From Methanocellales archaeon (GTDB taxonomy: Archaea; Halobacteriota; UBA148): 64,000 bases of DNA. Shown in pieces: positions 15,465-23,878 of this stretch (positions are counted from its first letter, which is position 1; every line of letters begins with the position of its first letter). The notes beneath the pieces were generated by a model. It did not search any database. It saw nothing but the letters and a program-made list of their open reading frames with translations, and was not told where the DNA came from. A program made the translations under genes and the position numbers. The DNA lies in the NCBI GenBank assembly GCA_028715985.1, contig JAQUQR010000002.1, forward strand, positions 83,718 through 147,717, read 5' to 3'.

Positions 15465-16484
15465 TCACACCATTCGTCTGTTCCCCAGTACGCATCCCAG
15501 TAGTCCATGGTCCATGATGCACGAGTCAGTACACTCTCCTCCTGAATCAGCTTGGTCTTCTGCATCAAAGTTATGAGAGAGTTCGTGCTGTGCAACACTG
15601 TCATCGGGCCAATTTGCTCTCCAGTAAACAGGGCTTTCCGCACAAACAGAATAATATCCACTTAATTGTGCCACGCCATTGTGATCAGCGTTATCCACCC
15701 AGCCCATAGTGACCATATTCGCTGCTGAATTAGGAATATCATCCTCCAGATCATCGAGCAAATCGTAAACACTGTCGCCGACATCACTTGCATCCCACTC
15801 ATTATAATAGGCATTTTGGATCATGTTTACGCCGAACTCATCCTCAAAAGGAGATAATGCTGCCGCTACGTCATTCCAATTGGCACCTCCTGCTGGAGCA
15901 TGATCCTCATCCTCTGCAGGATATAAGTCCACATATATATTCCCATTATACTGATATGGTGGAACATCTGGATTCCCTGGAGATTTTAATGATTTGGTTT
16001 GAACAGCAGGTGCGTCTCCCATTTCTACTTTCCCCTCTTCTATCAGCTTCTTCAGCTCCTCTTCCGTAATGCTATCTGGCGTAATTCCTGTTTCTTCCGG
16101 AAGGTATCCGTGGGCCTTCTCATAGTCCATAGCGATTAATCTATCCAATTCAGCAGCTAGGCACCCCGGAATAATCAAGCTATAATCTTTCATCTGGGTT
16201 TTGACATGGTTTATAACTTCAGGATCTTCAGTAGTTTCTACTGCAATTATTTTCACCCCTCTGTCATAAAGTTTTTTCAGTTCTTCAGCTGTTATTTGTT
16301 CATCTCGTAGTACCTCATTTATCATCGCTTCTTCAGTTAATATAGCAGAATCTTGGACAATAACTTCATCTATGCTAACTGCATCCTCAATAGGGGTAGA
16401 GTTGACCTTCGAACTCCCTACCCCCATAGCCAACACCAGTATCACTACCATACTTATCGCCAACGTCAGTTTCTTTTTCGTCAT
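15465..16484 (-). CDS. Secreted zinc metallopeptidase, 3' end frameshifted
   Basis: It has a signal peptide (LTLAISMVVILVLAMGVGSS), a charged propeptide-like region of ~160 residues, then a catalytic domain. That domain carries HELSHNFDAED at about residues 300-310: an HExxH motif with a downstream Asp, as in HExxHxxxxxD metallopeptidases. After CTDSCIMD the frame is shifted and ends in 17 unrelated residues. The expected continuation, rich in W, C and D (YWDAYWGTDEWC), is present in another frame and ends at 15422. A 7-bp tandem duplication at 15503-15516 accounts for the shift. Leader copy C precedes the gene. The product may be inactive or altered at its C-terminus, although the zinc motif is retained. 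Confidence 0.7.
   Translation of the reverse strand: MTKKKLTLAISMVVILVLAMGVGSSKVNSTPIEDAVSIDEVIVQDSAILTEEAMINEVLRDEQITAEELKKLYDRGVKIIAVETTEDPEVINHVKTQMKDYSLIIPGCLAAELDRLIAMDYEKAHGYLPEETGITPDSITEEELKKLIEEGKVEMGDAPAVQTKSLKSPGNPDVPPYQYNGNIYVDLYPAEDEDHAPAGGANWNDVAAALSPFEDEFGVNMIQNAYYNEWDASDVGDSVYDLLDDLEDDIPNSAANMVTMGWVDNADHNGVAQLSGYYSVCAESPVYWRANWPDDSVAQHELSHNFDAEDQADSGGECTDSCIMDHGLLGCVLGNRRMV
15503..15516 (-). repeat. 7-bp tandem duplication in the metallopeptidase gene
   Basis: GTCCATG occurs twice in tandem on the plus strand. Counting one copy only, the reading frame continues to a stop at 15422-15424. Counting both, it ends at 15465. This looks like a recent slippage event or an assembly/read error. 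Confidence 0.75.
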
Positions 16485-16500
16485 TTTTTATCACCTCTTA

Positions 16501-16543
16501 CCTTTTTGGGTATTTCTCAAGCGCCCCTCTTTGGCGCCTCGCC
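16501..16543 (-). promoter_or_regulatory. Shared leader element, copy C
   Basis: This is the third copy of the leader, 17 bases upstream of the metallopeptidase start, with AAGAGGTG (a ribosome-binding site) in between. The core differs from copies A and B at a few bases in the TTGAG-loop-CTCAA part. The GCGCC/GGCGC pairing around AAAGAGG is perfect here. Confidence 0.6.
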
Positions 16544-16673
16544 TTGTCAGAGCAAACTTCGCGTAAGCATATGTTCTCCCCTGAACCTCCTGTGGCTTTT
16601 GCGAGGCTTCTTCTCGTAATCGCACTGGGAATGAAGAGGTAGACTACTGGGGAAGCTATGAGCGAATTACCGC

Positions 16674-16707
16674 GGCAACAGTCCCTACGGCTGAGGGGAC
16701 TGTTGCC
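16674..16707 (-). terminator. Strong hairpin between the aerolysin-like and metallopeptidase genes
   Basis: GGCAACAGTCCC and GGGACTGTTGCC form a perfect 12-bp stem with a 10-base loop, 83 bases downstream of the aerolysin-like gene's stop. No T-run follows on either strand. It may therefore be an RNA-processing or stability hairpin, or an operator, rather than a classic terminator. Confidence 0.45.
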
Positions 16708-16789
16708 ATCAGTTGGGTTATCATCAATGGGTTTGCCTGCACTTGGGCGAGGCATCGGTTCTTGTGAAAGTTTTGCCAGTTTTTAGTGA

Positions 16790-17890
16790 TTACGTGTATG
16801 TGACCCTTACTTGAAGTGTCTTTATTGCCCCGCCTTCGACATCAATGTCGAGGTCATGGGCAGCTGTTCCAATAAATGTGCCAGTCATCCAGCCTCTTTT
16901 TATATCACCGTTTTCGTATTCCACTTCGCATATAGCGCGGTACGGAACATTGATTACAGAATTAATAACCAATGCCTCAGCTCGCACCTTTGTTTTTGCT
17001 GGCACTTGAATAGGGCACTCCCATGAAAATGTCGACTTAGTTTCAACTGAGCCGCCCCATTCATGCTGGTACGACGCTTCTAACCCCACGGTGATCTTCC
17101 CTTCAGCTATACGTGGAATGCCTGTCACAAAAGTCGTTTCAGCTTTTGCTGTTATGCCGACGGTGTTGTTCCATGTATTTGTTTCTGTGGACTCTTTAGA
17201 TCCACTGAATGTAATTGACTGGGGGATATCTAGTTTGTTTTCATAGTTCAAATTCGTCAGAACGGTTTGTCCTTTATCCAGCTTTCTCCCTTGATCAATG
17301 AAATATTTAAAGTCGGTCACGTTTGAGCGGACTGGCATGTCTGCTAAATGAAAGCCCAGTTTATCAATGGCGGCTCCACAACGACCATGTATGCCATTTA
17401 TATATCCAAGCCCAACATAAACTTCTGTTCTCCTCTCTTGCTCCCCAACGTTGAAGTCCCCTCCTAAGTTTGTCCTGAAGCGGATTCCCCCTAGCAGATC
17501 TTCTGTCCAGCCTTGTAGGCGGACCTTTGAAAGATAAATATATTTACACCACTCATCGCTTTTGAACTCAAAGTCTTCCACCACCGTCTGTGGGTACTCT
17601 GGTGGGTGAGGCAATCCGAAACGGTGTAGTTGTCCATTAGTTAGTAGGATTTCAAGTCCCCTGATTATTGTTATGTTTCCCCCCCGCTGAAATTTAGGAT
17701 CCGCATCGGGTTGGACGTATGCAATTATTTTCGATACCCGTTGCCCGAGAACGTACACATCAAACCCCCCGCCACCCTCTCCGCCAACTGCTGGTGACGT
17801 AATTTCTCGTGTAAGATCCTTTCCATCAAAGCTTTCGGTTGGTGGTTCGACATTGACCATTTTTTTGCATCTTTTTTTATCTCCGACCAT
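16790..17890 (-). CDS. Jacalin-like lectin plus aerolysin-type beta-pore-forming protein, looks whole
   Basis: A 366-residue protein with two recognisable parts. Residues ~30-175 have the jacalin-like lectin pattern: the glycine-rich opening AVGGEGGGGFDVY and several strand repeats, ending DKLGFHLAD. Residues ~190-366 have the long Ser/Thr-rich strands of the aerolysin/ETX-MTX2 fold, for example SGSKESTETNTWNNTVGITA, SYQHEWGGSVETKSTFSW and the KTKVRAEALVINS segment. This combination is known from natterin-like proteins of animals and scattered microbes. No signal peptide is seen. AAGGAGAC lies just upstream of the ATG. The reading frame appears whole. Its role (defence, competition or membrane repair) is unknown. 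Confidence 0.65.
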   Translation of the reverse strand: MVGDKKRCKKMVNVEPPTESFDGKDLTREITSPAVGGEGGGGFDVYVLGQRVSKIIAYVQPDADPKFQRGGNITIIRGLEILLTNGQLHRFGLPHPPEYPQTVVEDFEFKSDEWCKYIYLSKVRLQGWTEDLLGGIRFRTNLGGDFNVGEQERRTEVYVGLGYINGIHGRCGAAIDKLGFHLADMPVRSNVTDFKYFIDQGRKLDKGQTVLTNLNYENKLDIPQSITFSGSKESTETNTWNNTVGITAKAETTFVTGIPRIAEGKITVGLEASYQHEWGGSVETKSTFSWECPIQVPAKTKVRAEALVINSVINVPYRAICEVEYENGDIKRGWMTGTFIGTAAHDLDIDVEGGAIKTLQVRVTYT

Positions 17891-18137
17891 TTTTCATGTC
17901 TCCTTTTTAAAGTAGAACATTTCTTTATTTTTTTCCTATACGCCACATCGTCATCCACTCTCGCCCACATCGCCGCACGATGAAGTCATGAGCTGGTTAC
18001 AAAAAAATGTGAAATCCTATTTACATATAGTTAACTGTTAGCAATATTATCAATAATAAGCAATGGTACCAACAGGAAACAACAAGGCTAAGTCAACTGC
18101 ACATAGCTCTTTAGGTACAGAAAAGAATAAAAGATAT

Positions 18138-19091
18138 CTACCATTTCCCCAGAGACCTATCCAGAATCTCGTCATTCACCTTTCCAGCATGGAATGTATT
18201 ACCAGTCCTTATGTTGTTCATGTATATCTCTGCAGGTGAAAAAAGGTGAGGATCAATATCGTAAAAGTTCCTATCGTATTTCTCAAAGGTCTCCAGAAAC
18301 GGCATTCCATAGTCCTTTGAGGAGCAGGAGGGGACCTTTTCAATTATTGCATCGACATCAGCATCCTCGCAATCCACGAAGTATCTTGTTACTCCTCCAT
18401 AGAGAACGCAGTCGTTCGTTTTTCCCATGGCTTCCAGATCATTTTTCGCGACTGGTGCTATTGGTGCTGTTCCAAACCCAGAGACGATTTTGTCCAGGTC
18501 AAAGCCAAGCTCATGGAGTTTGTGGACTCCCGTCTCGACTACTCTTGCAGATATCTGTACGCTGCCGACGATGCTCGCCGTTGGAGCGACCAGGACATAC
18601 AGGTTTTTTGGCTCTATGCAACATTTTTCCGCTATAAAAGTCGATACTTTCTCATCGGGAGCCTTCCTGGTTTCCAGGGCTATAACTGCCTTATCGAAAG
18701 CGTCTTGGCAGCAAATGGCATCGTACAATTTCTTTTCGACCCGTGACAGTGCTCTGGCTGGTCCAGATGCCATTGCGAAGTATTTGTCTACAGAAATGCT
18801 CCAACCAGCAAACTGGCAAGCCATGCAAGCAACCTTTGGGTTATCAACGAATACATATATGTTGAATCGCCCGTTCGTTCCAAGTGAAATATCGCAAAGA
18901 CCGCCCAAGCATACCTTGGCAAAATAAACTCCTGCCCTTATTCCGCCCGGCGATTTAGCCCCAGCATCTATTATCGTGGCCCCGTTCTCCAAAACTGAGA
19001 CACCAATTCCCAGCTCTTCCCTGTTCCGGATCATTTCCTCTGCGATCCCCACGGCGATCTCGTTTACGCTTAGACCTTGGCTTGGTTTCAT
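18138..19091 (-). CDS. mch: Methenyl-tetrahydromethanopterin cyclohydrolase
   Basis: Interconverts 5-formyl- and 5,10-methenyl-H4MPT in the C1 branch of methanogenesis or its reversal. At 317 residues it has normal length, opening LSVNEIAVGIAEEMIRNREE, then GATIIDAGAKSPGGIRAG and LGGLCDISLGTNGRFNIYVF. Later family blocks are ASGPARALSRVEKKLYDAI, FGTAPIAPVAKNDLEAMGKT and the closing EIYMNNIRTGNTFHAGKVND. Its start overlaps the ftr stop by four bases. It is the last gene of the fifteen-gene hdr-fwd unit. The 247 bases downstream contain no further gene on this strand. Confidence 0.96.
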   Translation of the reverse strand: MKPSQGLSVNEIAVGIAEEMIRNREELGIGVSVLENGATIIDAGAKSPGGIRAGVYFAKVCLGGLCDISLGTNGRFNIYVFVDNPKVACMACQFAGWSISVDKYFAMASGPARALSRVEKKLYDAICCQDAFDKAVIALETRKAPDEKVSTFIAEKCCIEPKNLYVLVAPTASIVGSVQISARVVETGVHKLHELGFDLDKIVSGFGTAPIAPVAKNDLEAMGKTNDCVLYGGVTRYFVDCEDADVDAIIEKVPSCSSKDYGMPFLETFEKYDRNFYDIDPHLFSPAEIYMNNIRTGNTFHAGKVNDEILDRSLGKW

Positions 19092-19978
19092 TCCGCCATC
19101 ACTTCACGCAAATGTATCAAATGCTTGCCTAACTTCCCACCATAGTTCCCGGCAGTTATCTTCAGGATTCCTTCCACGGTGCATGCGGCCTTTATGCCCT
19201 CTCTCATGGCTTTGTATACTCCGTCGGCATCCAGGCCATCCAAAACGATCTCCAATACTGAGTTGACTTCTTTTGGCAGTTTGCTCTCAGCCAGTGACTT
19301 CAACGTGGGACAATAAGCCGTGTTCGTCGACACGTTCAAGAACTCATACCGCGAACCTATCTTGCTGCCACTTCGCACTATTCCGCCCGGGAAGGGTGCA
19401 ATGACACCCTTCACCTTTTTTATCGCCTCAACCGCCTTTTCAGAGGCTTCAAGAACGCAGTCGATGTCCCTCCCCAGAATTAGAAAATTACCTCCGCCTA
19501 CCCCCTTCAAGATGCCAAATTCTTCTTCAACAGCAAACTCTCCTTCCATCACAGGGATGACCCACATTCTCCTATCTCCGATAAACCTGCTCACCTGGTG
19601 TCCATCGCCGAAGTATTTTAGTTTGCCTCCGATGCTTATCTTTTCCTCGCCATTCAAATTATTGAAGCAAGCTGTTGTGACTGAGGTCAGTACGCATTGG
19701 GATACCCTTTTAAACAATTGCGCCTCTAAATCCTTTTTTGACATAGCAAAAATCAAGATGTTGATACCAGGTCTGCCGTCTGGTGTTTCTTCTGTAGAGA
19801 CTTCATTTTCTATCCCAGCTTCACATCCACACATGATCACTGAGGTTGCAAAGCCAGTCATTGACACTGCGGATATTAGAGCATATCTCTCATCCTTAGC
19901 GGTTATCAAAGCTCTTGCAGCGTACATTTCAAAAGCCTCGGCAAACGTATCCTCAATCTCCACTTCTCCCATTTGCAT
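19088..19978 (-). CDS. ftr: Formylmethanofuran:tetrahydromethanopterin formyltransferase
   Basis: Transfers the formyl group between methanofuran and H4MPT. It is 296 residues long and starts MQMGEVEIEDTFAEAFEMYA, a typical Ftr N-terminus. It has FATSVIMCGCEAGIE and TPDGRPGINILIFAMSK, then KYFGDGHQVSRFIGDRRMWV-type sequence. Also present are the family blocks VPVMEGEF-like (VIPVMEGEFAVEEEFGI) and GGNFLILGRD. GGTGG precedes the ATG. Eleven bases separate it from hdrB and it overlaps mch, placing Ftr and Mch in the same transcript as Fwd. Confidence 0.96.
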   Translation of the reverse strand: MQMGEVEIEDTFAEAFEMYAARALITAKDERYALISAVSMTGFATSVIMCGCEAGIENEVSTEETPDGRPGINILIFAMSKKDLEAQLFKRVSQCVLTSVTTACFNNLNGEEKISIGGKLKYFGDGHQVSRFIGDRRMWVIPVMEGEFAVEEEFGILKGVGGGNFLILGRDIDCVLEASEKAVEAIKKVKGVIAPFPGGIVRSGSKIGSRYEFLNVSTNTAYCPTLKSLAESKLPKEVNSVLEIVLDGLDADGVYKAMREGIKAACTVEGILKITAGNYGGKLGKHLIHLREVMAE

Positions 19979-19989
19979 GATTCATCCAC

Positions 19990-20838
19990 CTATTTTTTTC
20001 TCAATTTTACCGTAGATACGAAGTTCTTATCCAATCCCAATTCTTTTTCCCCCAGTCCAAACGCAAGTCCAATCAACTGGGTGAAGTACAATATTGGTAG
20101 ATCGATGACGATATCGTACTTGGATTCGATCTTTGACTGCTGATAATCCAGCATCGCATGACATAAAGGACATGCCACAGTTACACAGTCTGCGCCAAGC
20201 TCTTTCGCCTCTCTCAGAATATTCCCTGTCATTTTTAGTGAAAATTCCTCTGAACTCAGCAACAAATTGCCGCCACAGCAATCTGTCTTATGTTTAAAGG
20301 GTAGGCAATCGGCCCCCAAGGCTTTGATCAGGTCGTCCAACGATCGAGGGATGTCTGGATCGTCAAACTTGCTGATTGCTGAGGGTCGAATGGTCAAACA
20401 TCCATAGTATGGCACAGATCTTAAGCCGTCCAATGGAACTTTCACCTCCTTTGATAGCTTATCCAAACCAATGTCATTTACGATGACGTCCAAGAGATGC
20501 CGTACTTCCACTTCTCCCTGGTAAGATTCACCTAGGGCTTCGTTTATCACAGTCTTGGCTATTCCATCCTCTCTAATCGCACTGTTCGCACGGGAGAGGT
20601 TATTGAAACAGATGCTGCAAGGCACCAAGACGTCCAAACCTTCTTTCTTAGCTATCATCAGATTTCTCGCTGAAAGTGAAAGGGTAAGAGGGTTGCTCGC
20701 TTCCATTGCTCCACAGCAGTTCCAGTCTTCCAGCTCGCTCAGCCCAATGCCCAATGCCTTGCAGACTGCCAGCGTGGACATATCGTACTCTCTGGCACTT
20801 GCATGAAGGTAGCAACCAGGATAATATGCAAAATTCAT
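19990..20838 (-). CDS. hdrB: CoB-CoM heterodisulfide reductase subunit B (HdrB)
   Basis: HdrB carries two non-cubane [4Fe-4S] clusters that reduce the CoM-S-S-CoB disulfide. The 282-residue protein has both cysteine-rich (CCG) modules. The first has Cys9 (YYPGCYLHAS), Cys41-Cys42 (DWNCCGAMEASNP) and CSIC. The second has YYGCLTIRP, DCCGGNLLLS and CPLCHAML. It overlaps hdrC by four bases. Its placement between fwdC and ftr, rather than with other hdr genes only, suggests that this HdrBC pair works with the Fwd complex of the same operon. A different disulfide or thiol substrate cannot be excluded. Confidence 0.92.
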   Translation of the reverse strand: MNFAYYPGCYLHASAREYDMSTLAVCKALGIGLSELEDWNCCGAMEASNPLTLSLSARNLMIAKKEGLDVLVPCSICFNNLSRANSAIREDGIAKTVINEALGESYQGEVEVRHLLDVIVNDIGLDKLSKEVKVPLDGLRSVPYYGCLTIRPSAISKFDDPDIPRSLDDLIKALGADCLPFKHKTDCCGGNLLLSSEEFSLKMTGNILREAKELGADCVTVACPLCHAMLDYQQSKIESKYDIVIDLPILYFTQLIGLAFGLGEKELGLDKNFVSTVKLRKK

Positions 20839-21416
20839 TTTTCCTCTAAAGCCTTGAATATCCCCTCTATCTGGCTCATTTCTTTCACCTTCTCAGGCCT
20901 CAAACCGAGTTTTCCTTTTTTTAGCATGGTGAATCCGTCAGACACGTAGGATAATAAGCCCTTTATGCCTTTGGTGGCGAGCACGCCGTTGATGATCGTC
21001 GCCATCTCAAAGTTTCTACCATATTTTCTTATGGAATTGACGAATGCCTTATCGAAGATCGGTTTAGTGCTTTTTATCGCTATATTGCCTCCCTCTCTTT
21101 CAGCTATGCTCGCTATAGCGCCCATTAACTCTGTTATCCTCACATCCTGTGGGCATCGCTCATAACATGCATAACATTTGGAGCAAAGCCAGATGAACTC
21201 GCTGGACAATACCTCTTCCCTCATGCCCAACAGCGCCATTCTGATGATTTTCCTGGGATTGAACCGCTCATCAATTTCCCAGATAGGACAACTTGCCACA
21301 CAGGTGCCACACTGGAAACAACGCTTGATGTTCTCTCCACCTAATTGATTGGATATTTCATATTTAAGATTTGGATCCAAGTTACTTTCATCTATGACAT
21401 CAGGCTTTGCCATCAT
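20835..21416 (-). CDS. hdrC: CoB-CoM heterodisulfide reductase subunit C (HdrC)
   Basis: A small iron-sulfur protein (193 residues) that passes electrons between HdrA and HdrB. Two [4Fe-4S] motifs are visible: CFQCGTCVASCPI (about residue 36) and CSKCYACYERCPQ (about residue 82). The HdrC-typical NPRKIIRMALLG lies between them. The tail after residue 95 is basic and helical. It overlaps fwdC upstream and hdrB downstream by four bases each, so it is translationally coupled to both. Confidence 0.93.
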   Translation of the reverse strand: MMAKPDVIDESNLDPNLKYEISNQLGGENIKRCFQCGTCVASCPIWEIDERFNPRKIIRMALLGMREEVLSSEFIWLCSKCYACYERCPQDVRITELMGAIASIAEREGGNIAIKSTKPIFDKAFVNSIRKYGRNFEMATIINGVLATKGIKGLLSYVSDGFTMLKKGKLGLRPEKVKEMSQIEGIFKALEEK

Positions 21417-22195
21417 CGTGATTCCTCGGCTATTGAATTAACGTAAAGTGCACCTGACCCACCTCTGGCCAGATCGCCGGTAAATTTTTTTAGCTCGATG
21501 GAATCGAGGACTTCCTTTCCCTCAAACCTGAACGAGGGTAACATCTCCAGAGCTTTTCCTTTCACCACTAGCGTTCCACTCTTCATTTCACCGCCGGGTA
21601 GCACGGCATCGCCCTCGATCGTTATTTTGCCTCCCGACATATTCAAACCGGGCAATAAACCCACGCTGCCCCCTATTATTATCTCTCCGCCCCTCATATG
21701 CTCACCAACATAGTTTCCAGCGCTTCCTTTCACACGAATTAGTCCACCTCTCATGCCTTTTTCTGCCCCCCAGTATCCGGCTCCGAGGTAGTTGCTGGCA
21801 TTACCTTCCACCACCAGTTCGCCGCCCCTCATCTCCCTACCAGCCCAAGCGTCCGCATCGCCATTAACAATTATTTTTCCACCTGACATCAGGGCACCAC
21901 AATGCATGTCAACGCTACCGTTTATGGTTATCTCGCCCGAGGTCATCCTCTCCCCTATTCTCTTTATTCTGGATGCGTCACCTTCGATTAGTATCTTAAT
22001 TTTTTCCTTATCTTTATCATCAACACCTTCAACCTCGACATCAAAAAGGGAGCCTAACATTACCTCTTTATTTCCATGCCAGACGGCGATCGATTCTATT
22101 TCGCTTTTGCCTTTTCCAGCAAAGTTGCCTGGCTGGATTGCATCAGCCTCTACAGGTATATTGAAAGCCTTTTTAGGGGTTAGTTTAACCAGCAT
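21413..22195 (-). CDS. fwdC: Formylmethanofuran dehydrogenase subunit C
   Basis: FwdC is a beta-helix subunit that closes the Fwd complex around the internal tunnel between the CO2-reducing and formyl-transfer sites. The 260-residue protein has the repeated GxxGxxxGxG-type turns: IKRIGERMTSGEITINGSVD, MHCGALMSGGKIIVNGDADA, GREMRGGELVVEGNASNYLG, GLIRVKGSAGNYVGEHMRGG and EMKSGTLVVKGKA. Its ATG lies two bases before the fwdA stop region. Whether the W or Mo isoform is meant cannot be told from this subunit. Confidence 0.95.
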   Translation of the reverse strand: MLVKLTPKKAFNIPVEADAIQPGNFAGKGKSEIESIAVWHGNKEVMLGSLFDVEVEGVDDKDKEKIKILIEGDASRIKRIGERMTSGEITINGSVDMHCGALMSGGKIIVNGDADAWAGREMRGGELVVEGNASNYLGAGYWGAEKGMRGGLIRVKGSAGNYVGEHMRGGEIIIGGSVGLLPGLNMSGGKITIEGDAVLPGGEMKSGTLVVKGKALEMLPSFRFEGKEVLDSIELKKFTGDLARGGSGALYVNSIAEESR

Positions 22196-22197
22196 TT

Positions 22198-23877
22198 TTA
22201 CACCTTGGTTTTGATTTCTATCGGATGCGGAACATAGGCATCCTGCACGGGATAGTTCGCCATATTTACCGAGTAGTACTCCTTAAACTTCACTGCCAGA
22301 TCTTCGAGCATGGCCTTTGTAGCCTCTCCATCAAATTCTGGGTTGACCCAATAAGTCCTTCCTTCCGGAACTGCAACGATCTCTCCATCCTTTACGACGA
22401 TCTCTCCCCCTTTTATCGTGTACTTGGCATGTGAAAGAGCCGACTGGATTTTCCTGGGATCGTCTTCTTCCGGCGAGACATCATATATCGCAATGTCAGC
22501 ATCAGCACCTATGCCAAGGTGACCTTTTCCGTGTTTGTCAAGACCTAAAAGCTTTGCTGGCGATGCTCTCGTCATTATTGCTATATCTGCCCAATTTAGC
22601 TCCCTGTCAATGGACGATATGATCGCCCTCTTGTTAATCGCATCGTGTACCCCTTTTAAAGCTTCTTCTCGCCTCTTTTTACTCATCAACAGGGATATGA
22701 TTTCTGGATAGCGCGTGAAGGGAGCGCCGTTAGGATGATCCGTTGTAATGGCAGTCTTCCACGGGTTTTTTATGAGCAAAACTAGCTCCAACCCAATCGC
22801 CCATTGAATCGAGTTGACCGAGACTTTTCGCGAGTAAGAGACTGGTATGATTCCTGAGCCTGTCTCAAGCTCTACATCTTTATTGGTCCATTTTCTCCTG
22901 GACATCCTATGCAACTCATACTCCATTGGACCGTCTGCGGTCATGGTTGTCGTATCCCCGAACATCACCTGTCCAGGATCGATCGTCACATGATCGTGAG
23001 AGTTGACATAGCTGGCGATAGCATCTGCCTTTGACCCCATATCTACCCATGTCGATCCGCCATATGAATGAAACTGTACATGCGTTGCATGCATGACCTG
23101 CCTCTTTTTAGAGGGGATGTCCTTGACCAGATCGAACGTTGCTAACGTGGTATCATAGTTACCAGGATGCCCGAGATTATTACAATGTATGTGAATCGAA
23201 TGGGGTAAGTTCAATCGTTCGTTTGCCTCTGCAAGCCCATGAATGATGTCAGCCGGTGTTATGTCAAAATTAGGCACTATATCGTCTAAATTCCTCACAT
23301 TTTTGCCCCATCCCCATGCCTCGCCACCTCCTGCGTTAACAATTTTAATCCCGTAGCCCTTAGTGGCATTCATCATCCATGCAATATATGCCGCTAACTT
23401 ATCCATATCGCCGGATTTAACGTATTCCATGATTAACCAGTGGTTATCAAGCAAAGGAATGGCACCCTTATCAACGATGGGTATATCCCGGAACTCTTCA
23501 TGAGTGTGTCTTGCTAGCAAGGGTGGCATTGCAGGCTCAAAGGTTGTCGTGTATCCCATTTTTGCATACCTATAGCCTGTAGCAAAAGTGTTTGGCACGG
23601 AATAGCCTGTACACGCTCGAGTGAGTTTTTTCCTGGATTCGATACCTCTCCTACCGTCTTCTGGTCTCAGCATTCGCCCAACATTCATCTTGCCGCCTGC
23701 AATATGCGTATGCATGTCAACGCCGCCGGGCATGACTATCCTGCCACCTGCATCGATCGTCTTCGGGTTTTTCACTCCCGATACTATCTTACCATCCTTG
23801 ACGGAGATATCCACTTTTTCCCCACTTATCTGGTTGATAGGATCGTATACGATACCATTCGTGATCAAAAGCCCCAT
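22198..23877 (-). CDS. fwdA: Formylmethanofuran dehydrogenase subunit A
   Basis: FwdA is the amidohydrolase-type subunit that condenses formate with methanofuran at a dinuclear zinc site. The 559-residue protein has the metal-ligand block VMPGGVDMHTHIAGGKMNVG, then KIVNAGGGEAWGWGKN (around the carboxylated-lysine region). It also has NLPHSIHIHCNNLGHPGN, VMHATHVQFHSYGG and the C-terminal TTDHPNGAPFTRYPEII metal/active-site block. Spacing to fwdB is one base and to fwdC two bases. The length and motif order match characterised Fwd/FmdA subunits. Confidence 0.96.
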   Translation of the reverse strand: MGLLITNGIVYDPINQISGEKVDISVKDGKIVSGVKNPKTIDAGGRIVMPGGVDMHTHIAGGKMNVGRMLRPEDGRRGIESRKKLTRACTGYSVPNTFATGYRYAKMGYTTTFEPAMPPLLARHTHEEFRDIPIVDKGAIPLLDNHWLIMEYVKSGDMDKLAAYIAWMMNATKGYGIKIVNAGGGEAWGWGKNVRNLDDIVPNFDITPADIIHGLAEANERLNLPHSIHIHCNNLGHPGNYDTTLATFDLVKDIPSKKRQVMHATHVQFHSYGGSTWVDMGSKADAIASYVNSHDHVTIDPGQVMFGDTTTMTADGPMEYELHRMSRRKWTNKDVELETGSGIIPVSYSRKVSVNSIQWAIGLELVLLIKNPWKTAITTDHPNGAPFTRYPEIISLLMSKKRREEALKGVHDAINKRAIISSIDRELNWADIAIMTRASPAKLLGLDKHGKGHLGIGADADIAIYDVSPEEDDPRKIQSALSHAKYTIKGGEIVVKDGEIVAVPEGRTYWVNPEFDGEATKAMLEDLAVKFKEYYSVNMANYPVQDAYVPHPIEIKTKV

Positions 23878-23878
23878 G

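Noticed and set aside
16498-16755. An 85-codon minus-strand frame between two exported-protein genes
   Set aside because: It runs through leader copy C and the 12-bp hairpin, has no recognisable motif, and is better explained as a non-coding regulatory region.
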